Assembly: GCA_018897395.1 (NCBI GenBank)
Contig: JAHIKV010000299.1
Coordinates: 1-40,461 of the forward strand
Direction: 5' to 3'
Source: Planctomycetota bacterium
Lineage (GTDB): Bacteria > Planctomycetota > Planctomycetia > Pirellulales > Thermoguttaceae
DNA length: 40,461 nt
Shown: piece after piece, positions 9,103 to 16,044 of the stretch
Position numbering within the stretch: the first letter of the stretch is position 1
How the letters are laid out: every line of letters starts with the position of its first letter
Made by a program: the position numbers and the translations under genes
Notes under the pieces: model-generated
Seen by the model: only the letters and a program-made list of their open reading frames with translations
What the model was told of the DNA's origin: nothing
The model's database searches: none

Positions 9103-9131
9103 TTGACGATAGACGGGCAGGCTACTACACT
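9103..9131 (+). promoter_or_regulatory. Sigma-70-like promoter of the PIN gene remnant
   Basis: TTGACG, 17 bases, then TACACT. The same boxes, spacing and surrounding sequence are found before the second PIN remnant (20503-20531), which supports a real, once-functional promoter rather than chance. Confidence 0.55.
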
Positions 9132-9140
9132 TATGGTGGG

Positions 9141-9251
9141 GTGGCAGAAGACGTTTATATCGAAACAACCGTGGCCAGCTATTTTACAGCCCGTCCCAGC
9201 CGGGACGTGACCGCTGCCCGGCGGTTGAAACGGGGGCGGTTGAAACGGGCG
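9141..9251 (+). pseudogene. N-terminal fragment of a PIN-domain toxin gene
   Basis: Reading from GTG at 9141 gives VAEDVYIETTVASYFTARPS and then RDVTAARRL, the start of a VapC-like PIN family with an acidic residue in the first strand (YIETT). After about 30 codons the frame runs into short repeats of GGTTGAAACGGG and the palindrome at 9252-9320, and the rest of the toxin is missing. No partner gene follows. The same promoter and N-terminus occur at 20503-20630, so these are two decayed copies of one toxin module. PIN proteins of this type are RNases, but this remnant cannot be active. Confidence 0.8.
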
Positions 9252-9320
9252 GTTGAAACGGGGACGCAGCTAGTTTTTCGCACCCTAACTTGCCAATACT
9301 AGCTGCGTCCCCGTTTCGAC
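9252..9320. repeat. 69-bp palindrome, GTTGAAACGGGGACGCAG family
   Basis: The left arm GTTGAAACGGGGACGCAG (9252 on) and the right arm ending CTGCGTCCCCGTTTCGAC (to 9320) enclose a loop containing TTGCCAATACT. A second copy of the same length lies at 15798-15866. Partial copies of the end sequence are stacked on both sides (9223-9251 and 9321-9350). It interrupts a PIN toxin remnant. Confidence 0.9.
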
Positions 9321-9426
9321 TACCGTTTCGACTACGTTTCGACTACGAAACGAGGAAGGGGAAGCCGAAAAGAGCTGCGTCCCCTTTTTCCTTTTCTTCC
9401 GGGATGCACGATGAAGGGGAGGCCGA

Positions 9427-11733
9427 ATGGTACAAATCACGGAAATTCAAAAAATCGCCTTGATCGGCGATTATCTGCCGCGCAAATGCGGCATTGCCAC
9501 CTTTACCGCGGACCTGTGCCGTGCGGTGGCCGGTCAGTATCCGTCGGTCGACTGCACCGTGGGCGCCGTGAACGATGTCGCCGAGGGCTACGACTATCCG
9601 CCTGAAGTCCGCTTCGAGTTTTCCCAACAGGATCTCGATTCCTATCGCCGCGCGGCCGATTTCCTCAACTTCAGCAACGCCGAGGTGGTATGCCTGCAGC
9701 ACGAGTATGGCCTCTACGGCGGCCCGGCAGGCCGGCATATCCTGGCACTGCTACGCGATCTGCGGATGCCGATCGTGACCACGCTGCATACCGTGCTCCG
9801 CGATCCCACGGCCGACCATCGACGGGTGATGCTCGGGTTGGCCGACCTCTCGTCGCGGCTGGTCGTGATGTCCCAGCGCGGCCGGGCCTTCTTGATGGAC
9901 GTCTACGGCGTGCCCGAGCAGAAGATTGACGTCGTCGCCCATGGCATCCCCGACACGCCCTTCGTCGCCCCGAACTCCCGCAAGGACCAGTTCGGAGTCG
10001 CAGGCAAACACGTGGTGCTCACGTTCGGCCTGCTCTCGCCGAATAAGGGCATCGAATACGCTCTGCGCGCATTGCCCGAAGTGATCCGCGAGTTCCCGAA
10101 CCTGGTTTACGTTGTGCTCGGGGCGACGCACCCCAACCTAGTCCGCGAGCAGGGGGAGAGTTATCGGCTGAGCCTGGAGCGTCTGGTGGGCGATCTGGGT
10201 ATCGGCAAGCACGTGGTTTTCTACAACCGCTTCGTCGAACTCCATGAGCTGACCGAGTTCATCGCCGCCGCCGACATTTACTTGACCCCGTACCTGGAGC
10301 CGGCGCAAATCACCTCGGGCACGCTGGCCTACGCCTTTGGCTGTGGCAAGGCGGTGATTTCGACCCCTTACTGGCACGCCGAGGAGTTGCTGGCCGAGGG
10401 CCGTGGCATGCTGGTGCCGTTTCGCGATTCGGCGGCCATCGCCCGCGAACTGTGCAACCTCCTCCGCAATGAGCCGGAGCGGCAGGCGATGTGCAAACGC
10501 AACTATAAGCTGGGGCGGGAGATGATTTGGAGTCGCACGGGGCACCTCTATATGGATTCGTTTCAGCGGGCGCGGCGGAGCCGAATCGATGCGCCGGTCA
10601 AGCCGCTGGCAATCCAGACGCTGGAAGAGCGGCACTGGGAGCTGCCCAAGTGGCGGCTCGATCACTTGATGCGGATGACCGATTCGACCGGTCTGCTGCA
10701 ACACGCTCGTTTCACCCTTCCCAACTACGCCGACGGCTATTGCACCGATGACAATGCCCGGGCCTTAATGTTTGCGATGTACCTGGAAGATATGGGACTC
10801 GATACGCCAGAGACTCGGCGGGCCAGCACACGGTACGCCGCGCTGCTCAACACGGCCTTCGACTCCCAGCGACGGCGGTTCCGCAACTTCCTCGGCTTCG
10901 ACCGCCATTGGCTGGAAGAGGAAGCGGTGGGCTCTGATGACTGCTTTGGCCGGGCGGTTTGCGCCTTGGGGGCCTGCATCGGCCGTTCAAAGCAGCGCAA
11001 CCTGCAATCCTGGGCCACGGAGCCTTTCCACAGCGCCCTGATCAGTAGCAGCGAATTGACCTCGCCGCGCGCTTGGGCCGGGACGCTTATCGGTATCCAC
11101 GAGTATCTCCGCCGGCTCAGCGGCGACCGGCTGGTAAACGAGGTGCGGGATACGCTCACCAACCGGTTGATCGATCTCTATCAGGATACCGCTACCGACG
11201 ATTGGCCGTGGTTCGAGGACACCCTCAGTTACGATAACGCCCGGCTGCCGCAAGCGCTGATCCTCAGCGGCTATTGGACCAGCAACGCCAAGGCCACGGA
11301 GATCGGTCTGCGGACCCTCGGTTGGCTCTCCGAGTTGCAGCGGGCGCCGCGGGGGCATTTCCGGCCGATCGGCAGCAAAGGATTCTATCGGCGGGGCGAG
11401 CAGCGGGCCGACTTCGACCAGCAACCGATCGAAGCCTTGGCCATGGTATCCGCCTGCGTCGAGGCCTATCGCACTACCGAAGATTCCCGCTGGCTGAACG
11501 AAGCTCGACTGGCCTTCGAGTGGTTCTTGGGCCGCAACGACCTGGGATTGGAACTATACGACGCGAGCACCGGCGGCTGCCACGACGGCCTGCACGAAGA
11601 TCGGGTCAACGAAAACCAGGGGGCCGAATCAACGCTGGCATTCTTGCTCTCGCTGGCCGAGTTGAAACTGGTGGAAAGCTCGTTGGCCGCGTTCCGCCGC
11701 GCCGCCGAGATGGCGGACGGCGGGCAGGGATAA
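9427..11733 (+). CDS. GT4 glycosyltransferase with C-terminal alpha-helical glycosidase-like domain
   Basis: 768 residues. The N-terminal half (about 1-385) is a family 4, GT-B fold glycosyltransferase: an N-terminal LIGDYLPRKCGIATFTADL strand and loop, HGIPD, LTFGLLSPNKGIEYALRAL, and the donor-site region EPAQITSGTLAYAFGCGKAV followed by the acidic YWHAEELLAEG. The C-terminal half (about 400-755) is helical, with LPNYADGYCTDDNARALMFA and repeated W/G-rich motifs reminiscent of an (alpha/alpha)6 toroid. The start at 9427 has GGGGAGG upstream. It lies 145 bp before a GH130 gene. GT4 proteins with this tail often neighbour GH130 genes, which suggests synthesis or turnover of a mannose-containing glycan. 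Donor and acceptor are unknown. Confidence 0.87.
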   Translation: MVQITEIQKIALIGDYLPRKCGIATFTADLCRAVAGQYPSVDCTVGAVNDVAEGYDYPPEVRFEFSQQDLDSYRRAADFLNFSNAEVVCLQHEYGLYGGPAGRHILALLRDLRMPIVTTLHTVLRDPTADHRRVMLGLADLSSRLVVMSQRGRAFLMDVYGVPEQKIDVVAHGIPDTPFVAPNSRKDQFGVAGKHVVLTFGLLSPNKGIEYALRALPEVIREFPNLVYVVLGATHPNLVREQGESYRLSLERLVGDLGIGKHVVFYNRFVELHELTEFIAAADIYLTPYLEPAQITSGTLAYAFGCGKAVISTPYWHAEELLAEGRGMLVPFRDSAAIARELCNLLRNEPERQAMCKRNYKLGREMIWSRTGHLYMDSFQRARRSRIDAPVKPLAIQTLEERHWELPKWRLDHLMRMTDSTGLLQHARFTLPNYADGYCTDDNARALMFAMYLEDMGLDTPETRRASTRYAALLNTAFDSQRRRFRNFLGFDRHWLEEEAVGSDDCFGRAVCALGACIGRSKQRNLQSWATEPFHSALISSSELTSPRAWAGTLIGIHEYLRRLSGDRLVNEVRDTLTNRLIDLYQDTATDDWPWFEDTLSYDNARLPQALILSGYWTSNAKATEIGLRTLGWLSELQRAPRGHFRPIGSKGFYRRGEQRADFDQQPIEALAMVSACVEAYRTTEDSRWLNEARLAFEWFLGRNDLGLELYDASTGGCHDGLHEDRVNENQGAESTLAFLLSLAELKLVESSLAAFRRAAEMADGGQG

Positions 11734-11862
11734 CAGCCCGTTGAAAAAGTTATCCAAAGGAGATTGTTGGGGTGGCAGTTGTACTGCCACCCCCGAAATC
11801 GCGGCAAATACAGGGGTGGCAGTACAACTGCCACCCCAACATACGACTTTTTCAACGGGCTG
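11734..11862. mobile_element. MITE-like 129-bp element with 17-bp terminal inverted repeats
   Basis: The ends are CAGCCCGTTGAAAAAGT (11734-11750) and its perfect complement (11846-11862). Inside lie two copies of a GGGGTGGCAGT..ACTGCCACCCC palindrome (about 11768-11793 and 11814-11838), so the element is nested. It starts on the base after the glycosyltransferase stop codon and ends just before the next gene's ribosome binding site. I see no clear target duplication and no transposase. It could form a very strong hairpin in the intergenic mRNA. Confidence 0.8.
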
Positions 11863-11878
11863 CTAAGGAACCCAGGCG

Positions 11879-13003
11879 ATGAGCGGCATGAAGACGACAC
11901 CCAGGCGGATTCTCACCCGCTGCCTGTTGCGGCCGGCCGACGTGCAGCCGCAGTTCGAGCGGTTCGAGGTCATCGGCACGTTCAATCCGGCGGCCATCGA
12001 ATTCGACGACGGCGTCGTGCTACTGGTTCGCGTGGCCGAGCGGCCGACCGAGACTCGCCAGCGCTATGTCGCCTTGCCATATTGGAATTGGCAGCGGGGC
12101 GGCGTAGCGATTGATTGGCGCCGTAAGGACGAGGTTGAGCCGATCGACCCACGGATGGTCAGGATCAAATCGAGCGGACAGATCCGGCTCACCTTTCTTT
12201 CGTGGTTGCTTGTCGCCTTCAGCCGCGATGGATTCACAATCGACTCTTTCGGTGAAAAGGCGTTCCTGCCGGCCAACCGCTATGAGGCATTTGGTGTTGA
12301 AGACCCGCGGCTCACGCGGATCGACGATCGGTTCTACTTCACCTACGTGGCCGTCTCCGAACATGGGGTGGCTACGTCGCTGGCGTCGACGGCTGACTTC
12401 AAGTCGTTCGAGCGGCACGGCATCATCTTTTGTCCCGAGAACAAAGACGTGGTGTTGTTTCCGGAAAAGATCGACAGTCAATACGTGGCGTTGCACCGCC
12501 CAAACATGCAATCGCATTTCGGCATCCCGGAGATTTGGATCGCCCGCTCGCCGGATCTATACCATTGGGGAAACCACCGGCGGCTGTTGGGCGCGGAAGT
12601 CGCGTGGGCAACTGCGAAGATCGGTGGCGGCACGCCGCCGATCCGAACTGATCGAGGCTGGCTTACCTTGTTTCACGGCCACGCCAGACCTGATGCAGGA
12701 GGAGGAGTGGGCGAGTACGCGGCGGCGGCATTGCTGCTGGATTTGGATCAGCCCGAGCGAGTGATCGGATTCTCCCCCCAGCCCGTGATGGTAGCCGAGA
12801 AGGAGTTTGAACGGTCGGGATTCCTGCCGGACATTGTGTTTCCCACGGGGCTGGTTCGCCGCGAGGATCACCTATTGGTGTACTACGGCGCGGCGGACAC
12901 GGCAACGGGGGTCGCCCAATACTCTCTCTCAGACTTGGCCGCGTCGGTCACTCCAGGGGACTGGTCCATTTTTCGGCGGGAAAACGTGTTTGGCGAGAAA
13001 TAG
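11879..13003 (+). CDS. GH130 family glycosidase/phosphorylase
   Basis: 374 residues. GH130 enzymes form a five-bladed beta-propeller and either phosphorolyse or hydrolyse beta-mannosides. Supporting motifs: GTFNPAAIEFDDGVVLLVRV, FGVEDPRLTRIDDRFYFTYV (with the conserved E-D-P-R), KDVVLFPEKI and DIVFPTGLV near the end. The start at 11879 has AAGGAAC upstream; an internal ATG at 11888 is an alternative. The last residues (after LAASVTP) are coded by a palindromic repeat. A copy of the original end, 4.8 kb downstream at 17780-17809, shows that the native protein ended LAASVTPT. The missing tail is one residue, so activity is probably kept. Phosphorylase or hydrolase mode cannot be decided from the sequence by eye. 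Confidence 0.88.
   Translation: MSGMKTTPRRILTRCLLRPADVQPQFERFEVIGTFNPAAIEFDDGVVLLVRVAERPTETRQRYVALPYWNWQRGGVAIDWRRKDEVEPIDPRMVRIKSSGQIRLTFLSWLLVAFSRDGFTIDSFGEKAFLPANRYEAFGVEDPRLTRIDDRFYFTYVAVSEHGVATSLASTADFKSFERHGIIFCPENKDVVLFPEKIDSQYVALHRPNMQSHFGIPEIWIARSPDLYHWGNHRRLLGAEVAWATAKIGGGTPPIRTDRGWLTLFHGHARPDAGGGVGEYAAAALLLDLDQPERVIGFSPQPVMVAEKEFERSGFLPDIVFPTGLVRREDHLLVYYGAADTATGVAQYSLSDLAASVTPGDWSIFRRENVFGEK
12932..12954. repeat. Left copy of 23-bp direct repeat flanking the island
   Basis: Identical over 23 bases to 17780-17802. It is coding sequence here (codons for DLAASVTP of the first GH130 gene). The right copy continues into the original stop codon. It marks the left edge of the inserted segment. 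Confidence 0.9.
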
Positions 13004-13125
13004 GTCGGCCGAAAACATGGACCTGTCCCCCTCCCGCGACGCCTGGGGACTGTCCCGATTTTCGCGGCGAGGAAAACGTTGTGATGTGAATTGGTTTGAA
13101 CGCCGCGAAAATGGGACTGTCCCCC
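12956..13125. repeat. Double palindrome, hairpins B then A
   Basis: Hairpin B (12956-13030) begins GGGGACTGGTCC and ends GGACCTGTCCCC. Hairpin A (13045-13125) begins GGGGACTGTCCC and ends GGGACTGTCCCCC. It is the same pair as at 826-995, with order and orientation of B reversed. It supplies the last 16 codons and the stop of the first GH130 gene and forms the left end of the island. Confidence 0.87.
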
Positions 13126-13351
13126 TTGCGTCCGCTGGGCGGAAGAAAGCCCGAAACCGCCCTCCAAAGCCGATGCCGACCGAGTTCTGGGGGGGCAGAA
13201 GACGCCAAGATTCTCTGCCCGTTCGGGTATCCGCCTGATTGCAATGCGTGTGGGTTTTGAGTAGAATGGGCAATCTTGTTTCCCTTCCCTTATGGGCGAT
13301 GGTCGCACCGAACGGAAGGGCATGGCTCACTCAACTTCGGGAGGTAGTGAA

Positions 13352-13759
13352 ATGTTCGGCAAAGCAATCGTGAGAGGTCTGCTGGTGGTGGCGCTGGGCA
13401 TAACCGTGGCGGACTCCGGCGCGACGGCCGCCGCAACGCCGGCCACGCGGCCCATTTGCCGAGTCGATGCCCGTCAGCGGTTGCAGCACACGATTGAGTT
13501 TGCCGACGAGGGCACCCCCACGCGCAAGGCCAAGCCCGCGGGCGTGATGGGCGCGGAGATCTGGGTCCTGATCGGCCCGACCCCGCCGGTCGATCCGAGC
13601 GAGTTGACTTTTTTGGCCGTCGATACGCGCACGCCCTACACGACCGATTTCGACGGGGCCGAGGGTGGCAAGCAGGCCCACTACATGCTACGCTGGGTGA
13701 ACACCCGCGGCGAAACCGGCCCCTGGAGCGAAACGGCCACCGCAACGATCGGGGCGTAA
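13352..13759 (+). CDS. Small secreted protein, FN3-like end
   Basis: 135 residues. The start at MFGKAIVRG is chosen for GGGAGG 7 bases upstream and because a signal peptide (about 1-27, ending in ATAAA) follows. The mature part contains AEIWVLIGPTPPVDPSELTF and, at the end, YMLRWVNTRGETGPWSE, the pattern of a fibronectin type III-like strand pair. I know similar small planctomycete proteins only as hypothetical. The last 51 bp recur at 15959-16009, so a second, lost copy once existed. Its role is unknown. Confidence 0.72.
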   Translation: MFGKAIVRGLLVVALGITVADSGATAAATPATRPICRVDARQRLQHTIEFADEGTPTRKAKPAGVMGAEIWVLIGPTPPVDPSELTFLAVDTRTPYTTDFDGAEGGKQAHYMLRWVNTRGETGPWSETATATIGA

Positions 13760-13836
13760 CGCAGCCGCATACAATAACGGTTGCCTGACACTTTTTCTTT
13801 CCCAATTATTGTTATGCCTCTGAACTCGGTGACAAC

Positions 13837-14133
13837 ATGACCACACGCGAAACACTCTGCTCAGCCGTTCGTTCGCGCCACATCGTCGAGTTCAGCTACG
13901 CCGGCAAGTCCCGCACCGTGGAACCATACGTCGTGTGGCACGATGACAAGGACGAATGGCAACTCGGCGGCTGGTCAATCAGTTACAGTAAGTCGGGCAC
14001 CAATCCTTCGTGGCGGTGCTACAACGTCTCAGCCATCAGCAACGTCACAATCACGCCTAACACATTCACTGGAGTCCGCGAAGGCTATAATAGCGATTCC
14101 GACCGTTACTCAAAAGCGTGTTGCAGAATATAA
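13837..14133 (+). CDS. Small WYL-like domain protein
   Basis: 98 residues. The sequence MTTRETLCSAVRSRHIVEFS followed by YAGKSRTVEPYVVW fits the start of a stand-alone WYL domain: a five-strand Sm-like fold that binds ligands or nucleic acid, often in transcription regulators and defence loci. The expected later part, LGGWSIS then WRCYNVSAISNVTI, is also visible. There is no helix-turn-helix, so it is not a complete regulator. It opens the less GC-rich part of the island. The family call rests on remembered pattern, not on a search. Confidence 0.6.
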   Translation: MTTRETLCSAVRSRHIVEFSYAGKSRTVEPYVVWHDDKDEWQLGGWSISYSKSGTNPSWRCYNVSAISNVTITPNTFTGVREGYNSDSDRYSKACCRI

Positions 14134-14181
14134 GCCGTAAACTCACCGGAAGTCCATCTCGCTGAAAACTCGGACTGTGCC

Positions 14182-14349
14182 ATGATTGCCTTGCTTAGTG
14201 TTGCGGGTCTCGTTGTTGGTTTTCTCATACTACACGCTACTGCGGGGACCGGTGACAAATACAGCGGACTTCGTAGCTTTGCTTCGGTTCTTATTTTTAT
14301 CGGCGCGCTTGGGGTACTGTCACAAATCAGATGCAACGTCGGAAGATGA
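14182..14349 (+). CDS. Short two-helix membrane protein
   Basis: 55 residues: MIALLSVAGLVVGFLILHAT, a short polar loop GTGDKYSGLRS, then FASVLIFIGALGVLSQI and a basic end. Two hydrophobic helices with a small charged loop make a coding origin likely. No good ribosome binding site is visible. It precedes an AT-rich gene of unknown function by 37 bp. I cannot name a family. Confidence 0.45.
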   Translation: MIALLSVAGLVVGFLILHATAGTGDKYSGLRSFASVLIFIGALGVLSQIRCNVGR

Positions 14350-14386
14350 AGCACATTGCTGTCTCCTAGCAAAAGGAGCCATTCAA

Positions 14387-14806
14387 GTGGACCTAGAAAG
14401 AGCGGAAAAGTTTTTTGGGGGTAAGATTAGAAATCAAGCCGGAAAAGAGGGTGTTGAGTTTACAGTTATTGAAGAACAGATTCTATTTGGTTCGATGCCA
14501 CGTTCTGAATCCTATTACAACAATCTTCCACAAGAGATGAGAACCTTTTATGAAACCCCCGGAAAACTGAAGGTTCTAAACAACAAAGTTATTTTACTGC
14601 TTCGGCGAGCAATGCAAGATGACCTTGCGTGTGCATCGAATGTAAAAACAATACGCTTGAGTTGGCTAAAATGGTTCAAGATGCCAAGTGAATGGCATGA
14701 TGCTTATATGACTATTTACGAAACTTCTGATAAATATCTCACTGGTGTTTTGCAGAATTTTGTAATAGGCAACCCTTTTGAGCATGATGAGGATGGTCGA
14801 CAGTGA
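14387..14806 (+). CDS. Hypothetical protein, AT-rich
   Basis: 139 residues from GTG at 14387, which has AAAGGAG 8 bases upstream. The frame stays open further upstream but there overlaps the two-helix membrane gene in another frame. The product is soluble, with no signal peptide: VDLERAEKFFGGKIRNQ, then EFTVIEEQILFG, and a WLKWFKMPSEW motif in a helical second half. Base composition is markedly lower in GC than in the neighbours, which suggests recent transfer. I do not recognise the family. Confidence 0.6.
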   Translation: MDLERAEKFFGGKIRNQAGKEGVEFTVIEEQILFGSMPRSESYYNNLPQEMRTFYETPGKLKVLNNKVILLLRRAMQDDLACASNVKTIRLSWLKWFKMPSEWHDAYMTIYETSDKYLTGVLQNFVIGNPFEHDEDGRQ

Positions 14807-14850
14807 TTTCGCCAATGGGCGGGGTGGCATCCGTGGGAAGGGGAAGCCTT

Positions 14851-14912
14851 GGGGTCAGAGCGCACTCAGTCATTAGCAAAATCCTGCTATTGACAAAGTG
14901 CGATCTGACCCC
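14851..14912. repeat. 62-bp palindrome, GGGGTCAGAGCGCACT family
   Basis: The arm GGGGTCAGAGCGCACT (14851-14866) pairs with AGTGCGATCTGACCCC (14897-14912), with one mismatch. The loop contains a second short inverted pair (GTCATTAGCA and TGCTATTGAC). It shares the GGGGTCAGAGCG core with the arrays at 19391-19580 and 21513-21550. Confidence 0.88.
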
Positions 14913-14963
14913 ATAACCCTAATGGTGTCCCCTTTTCCGCCCTCTATTAAGAAAGGAAGAACA

Positions 14964-15557
14964 ATGCTTTGGGAGGAGAAGAATCGAAAAGCAATGGAAG
15001 AGCGCCAATTCTGCATACCTGGGACTAATGACGCTTTCATGGTGGGGTTAGCAGAGGACACCCCGCCCCACCTAGAGAAACTAGATTGTGGAGCAAGGTG
15101 GGTCTTGATTCATGCCAAGTCTGGGTTTCGCGTGGCTGCTTTGAATGCTATCGGGCAAGTTTCATTTATGGCCAATTGGATGTATCGGCGGCTTCCCAAA
15201 GACCACTGGGTATGGGCGGAAACTGACGCTGAAACGGTCAAGATGTGCCTCGAACCCGTACTACAACAGGACATCAATACAAAAAAAGACTGGTCTGGAT
15301 ACCAAGATGCCAGACGGTTTGAAATCGAAGATGAGAAGGCGAAGTTGATCCAGTTAATTATAGATTACGGTGTTTCAGACCACCCCGATGATGAAGAGCC
15401 TGAAGACGTCAGGCGTATGTCCAAATTTCAAAGGGATGACAACGAAGCGCGTGGATATCCCAGACCTGGGTTCGGCTACGAAGATTGTCCGAATCAGGAT
15501 GAAGACTTGCTAAAGCTGCGGCTCGCTTATCTAAAACAAAAATACATGCGGGACTAA
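14964..15557 (+). CDS. Hypothetical protein of the island
   Basis: 197 residues. The start at MLWEEKNRKA is chosen because AAAGGAAG precedes it; the upstream open part is translated palindrome. It has no signal peptide or membrane segment. The N-terminal half is mixed alpha/beta (CGARWVLIHAKSGFRVAALN). The C-terminal half is acidic, with a DHPDDEEPEDVRRMSKF stretch and a helical end LLKLRLAYLKQKYMRD. Codon use is AT-richer than the window average. I cannot name a family or function. Confidence 0.6.
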   Translation: MLWEEKNRKAMEERQFCIPGTNDAFMVGLAEDTPPHLEKLDCGARWVLIHAKSGFRVAALNAIGQVSFMANWMYRRLPKDHWVWAETDAETVKMCLEPVLQQDINTKKDWSGYQDARRFEIEDEKAKLIQLIIDYGVSDHPDDEEPEDVRRMSKFQRDDNEARGYPRPGFGYEDCPNQDEDLLKLRLAYLKQKYMRD

Positions 15558-15574
15558 AGGGAGGAAGGGGAAAA

Positions 15575-15740
15575 GGTGACAGCCACCGGATCTGGGGTAT
15601 AGAGTGGCGACGGTGGTATATCGAGTGGCCTTCGGAGAGCTTTTTCCACTGCTCCTGCTTCTTCGGTCTTCCGCGGGGCTAAAACGTCCGTTGCAGGTTC
15701 AATCGCTTGGCCGGCTCCGCGACCCAATCAGAATTGGGGA
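15575..15740. repeat. Dispersed repeat, copy 1 of 2
   Basis: About 165 bp similar to 17490-17690. Shared blocks include GTGGCGACGG, GGTATATCGAGTGGCCTTCG, CTGCTCCTGCTT and TTCGGTCTTCCGC, and both copies end near GACCCAATC. Copy 2 has about 35 extra bases. It could be the remains of a gene or a non-coding repeat; I cannot tell which. Confidence 0.75.
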
Positions 15741-15773
15741 CGAGTAAACGGGACAGGTCTAATTATGGCGGGA

Positions 15774-15866
15774 GTTGAAACGGGGACGCAGCTAGGAGTT
15801 GAAACGGGGACGCAGCTAGTTTGTCGTGCCCCATCTTGCCAATACTAGCTGCGTCCTCGTTTCAAC
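15774..15866. repeat. Palindrome of the GTTGAAACGGGGACGCAG family, with doubled arm
   Basis: The left arm is present twice (15774-15795 and 15798-15819), then the loop, then the right arm (15844-15866). The inner unit 15798-15866 is 69 bp, as at 9252-9320, and almost identical in sequence, including the TTGCCAATACTAG loop end. Confidence 0.9.
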
Positions 15867-15958
15867 TCTTCTGGGATTGTCCAATTTCTTTCCCCCTTGG
15901 GGCTGTACATTTCTAGGGGCTGGGCGGATAATGGCCCGTATCAGCCGGGGCGGTCCGT

Positions 15959-16009
15959 GGCGAAACCGGCCCCTGGAGCGAAACGGCCACCGCGACGATT
16001 GGGGCGTAA
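15959..16009 (+). pseudogene. 3' end of a second copy of the FN3-like secreted protein gene
   Basis: 51 bp matching 13709-13759 with two differences, in the same orientation and ending at the same TAA. The sequence just upstream (from about 15930) does not match. It is therefore a gene tail left by a deletion or insertion, or one end of a duplication flanking 13760-15958. Confidence 0.8.
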
Positions 16010-16044
16010 GACCAGAGAACCGGAATTAGTAGGTGCGACAGATA

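Noticed and set aside
9223..9350. Repeated GTTGAAAC strings resembling CRISPR repeat ends
   Set aside because: No regular repeat-spacer pattern and no cas genes; the strings are fragments of the 69-bp palindrome.
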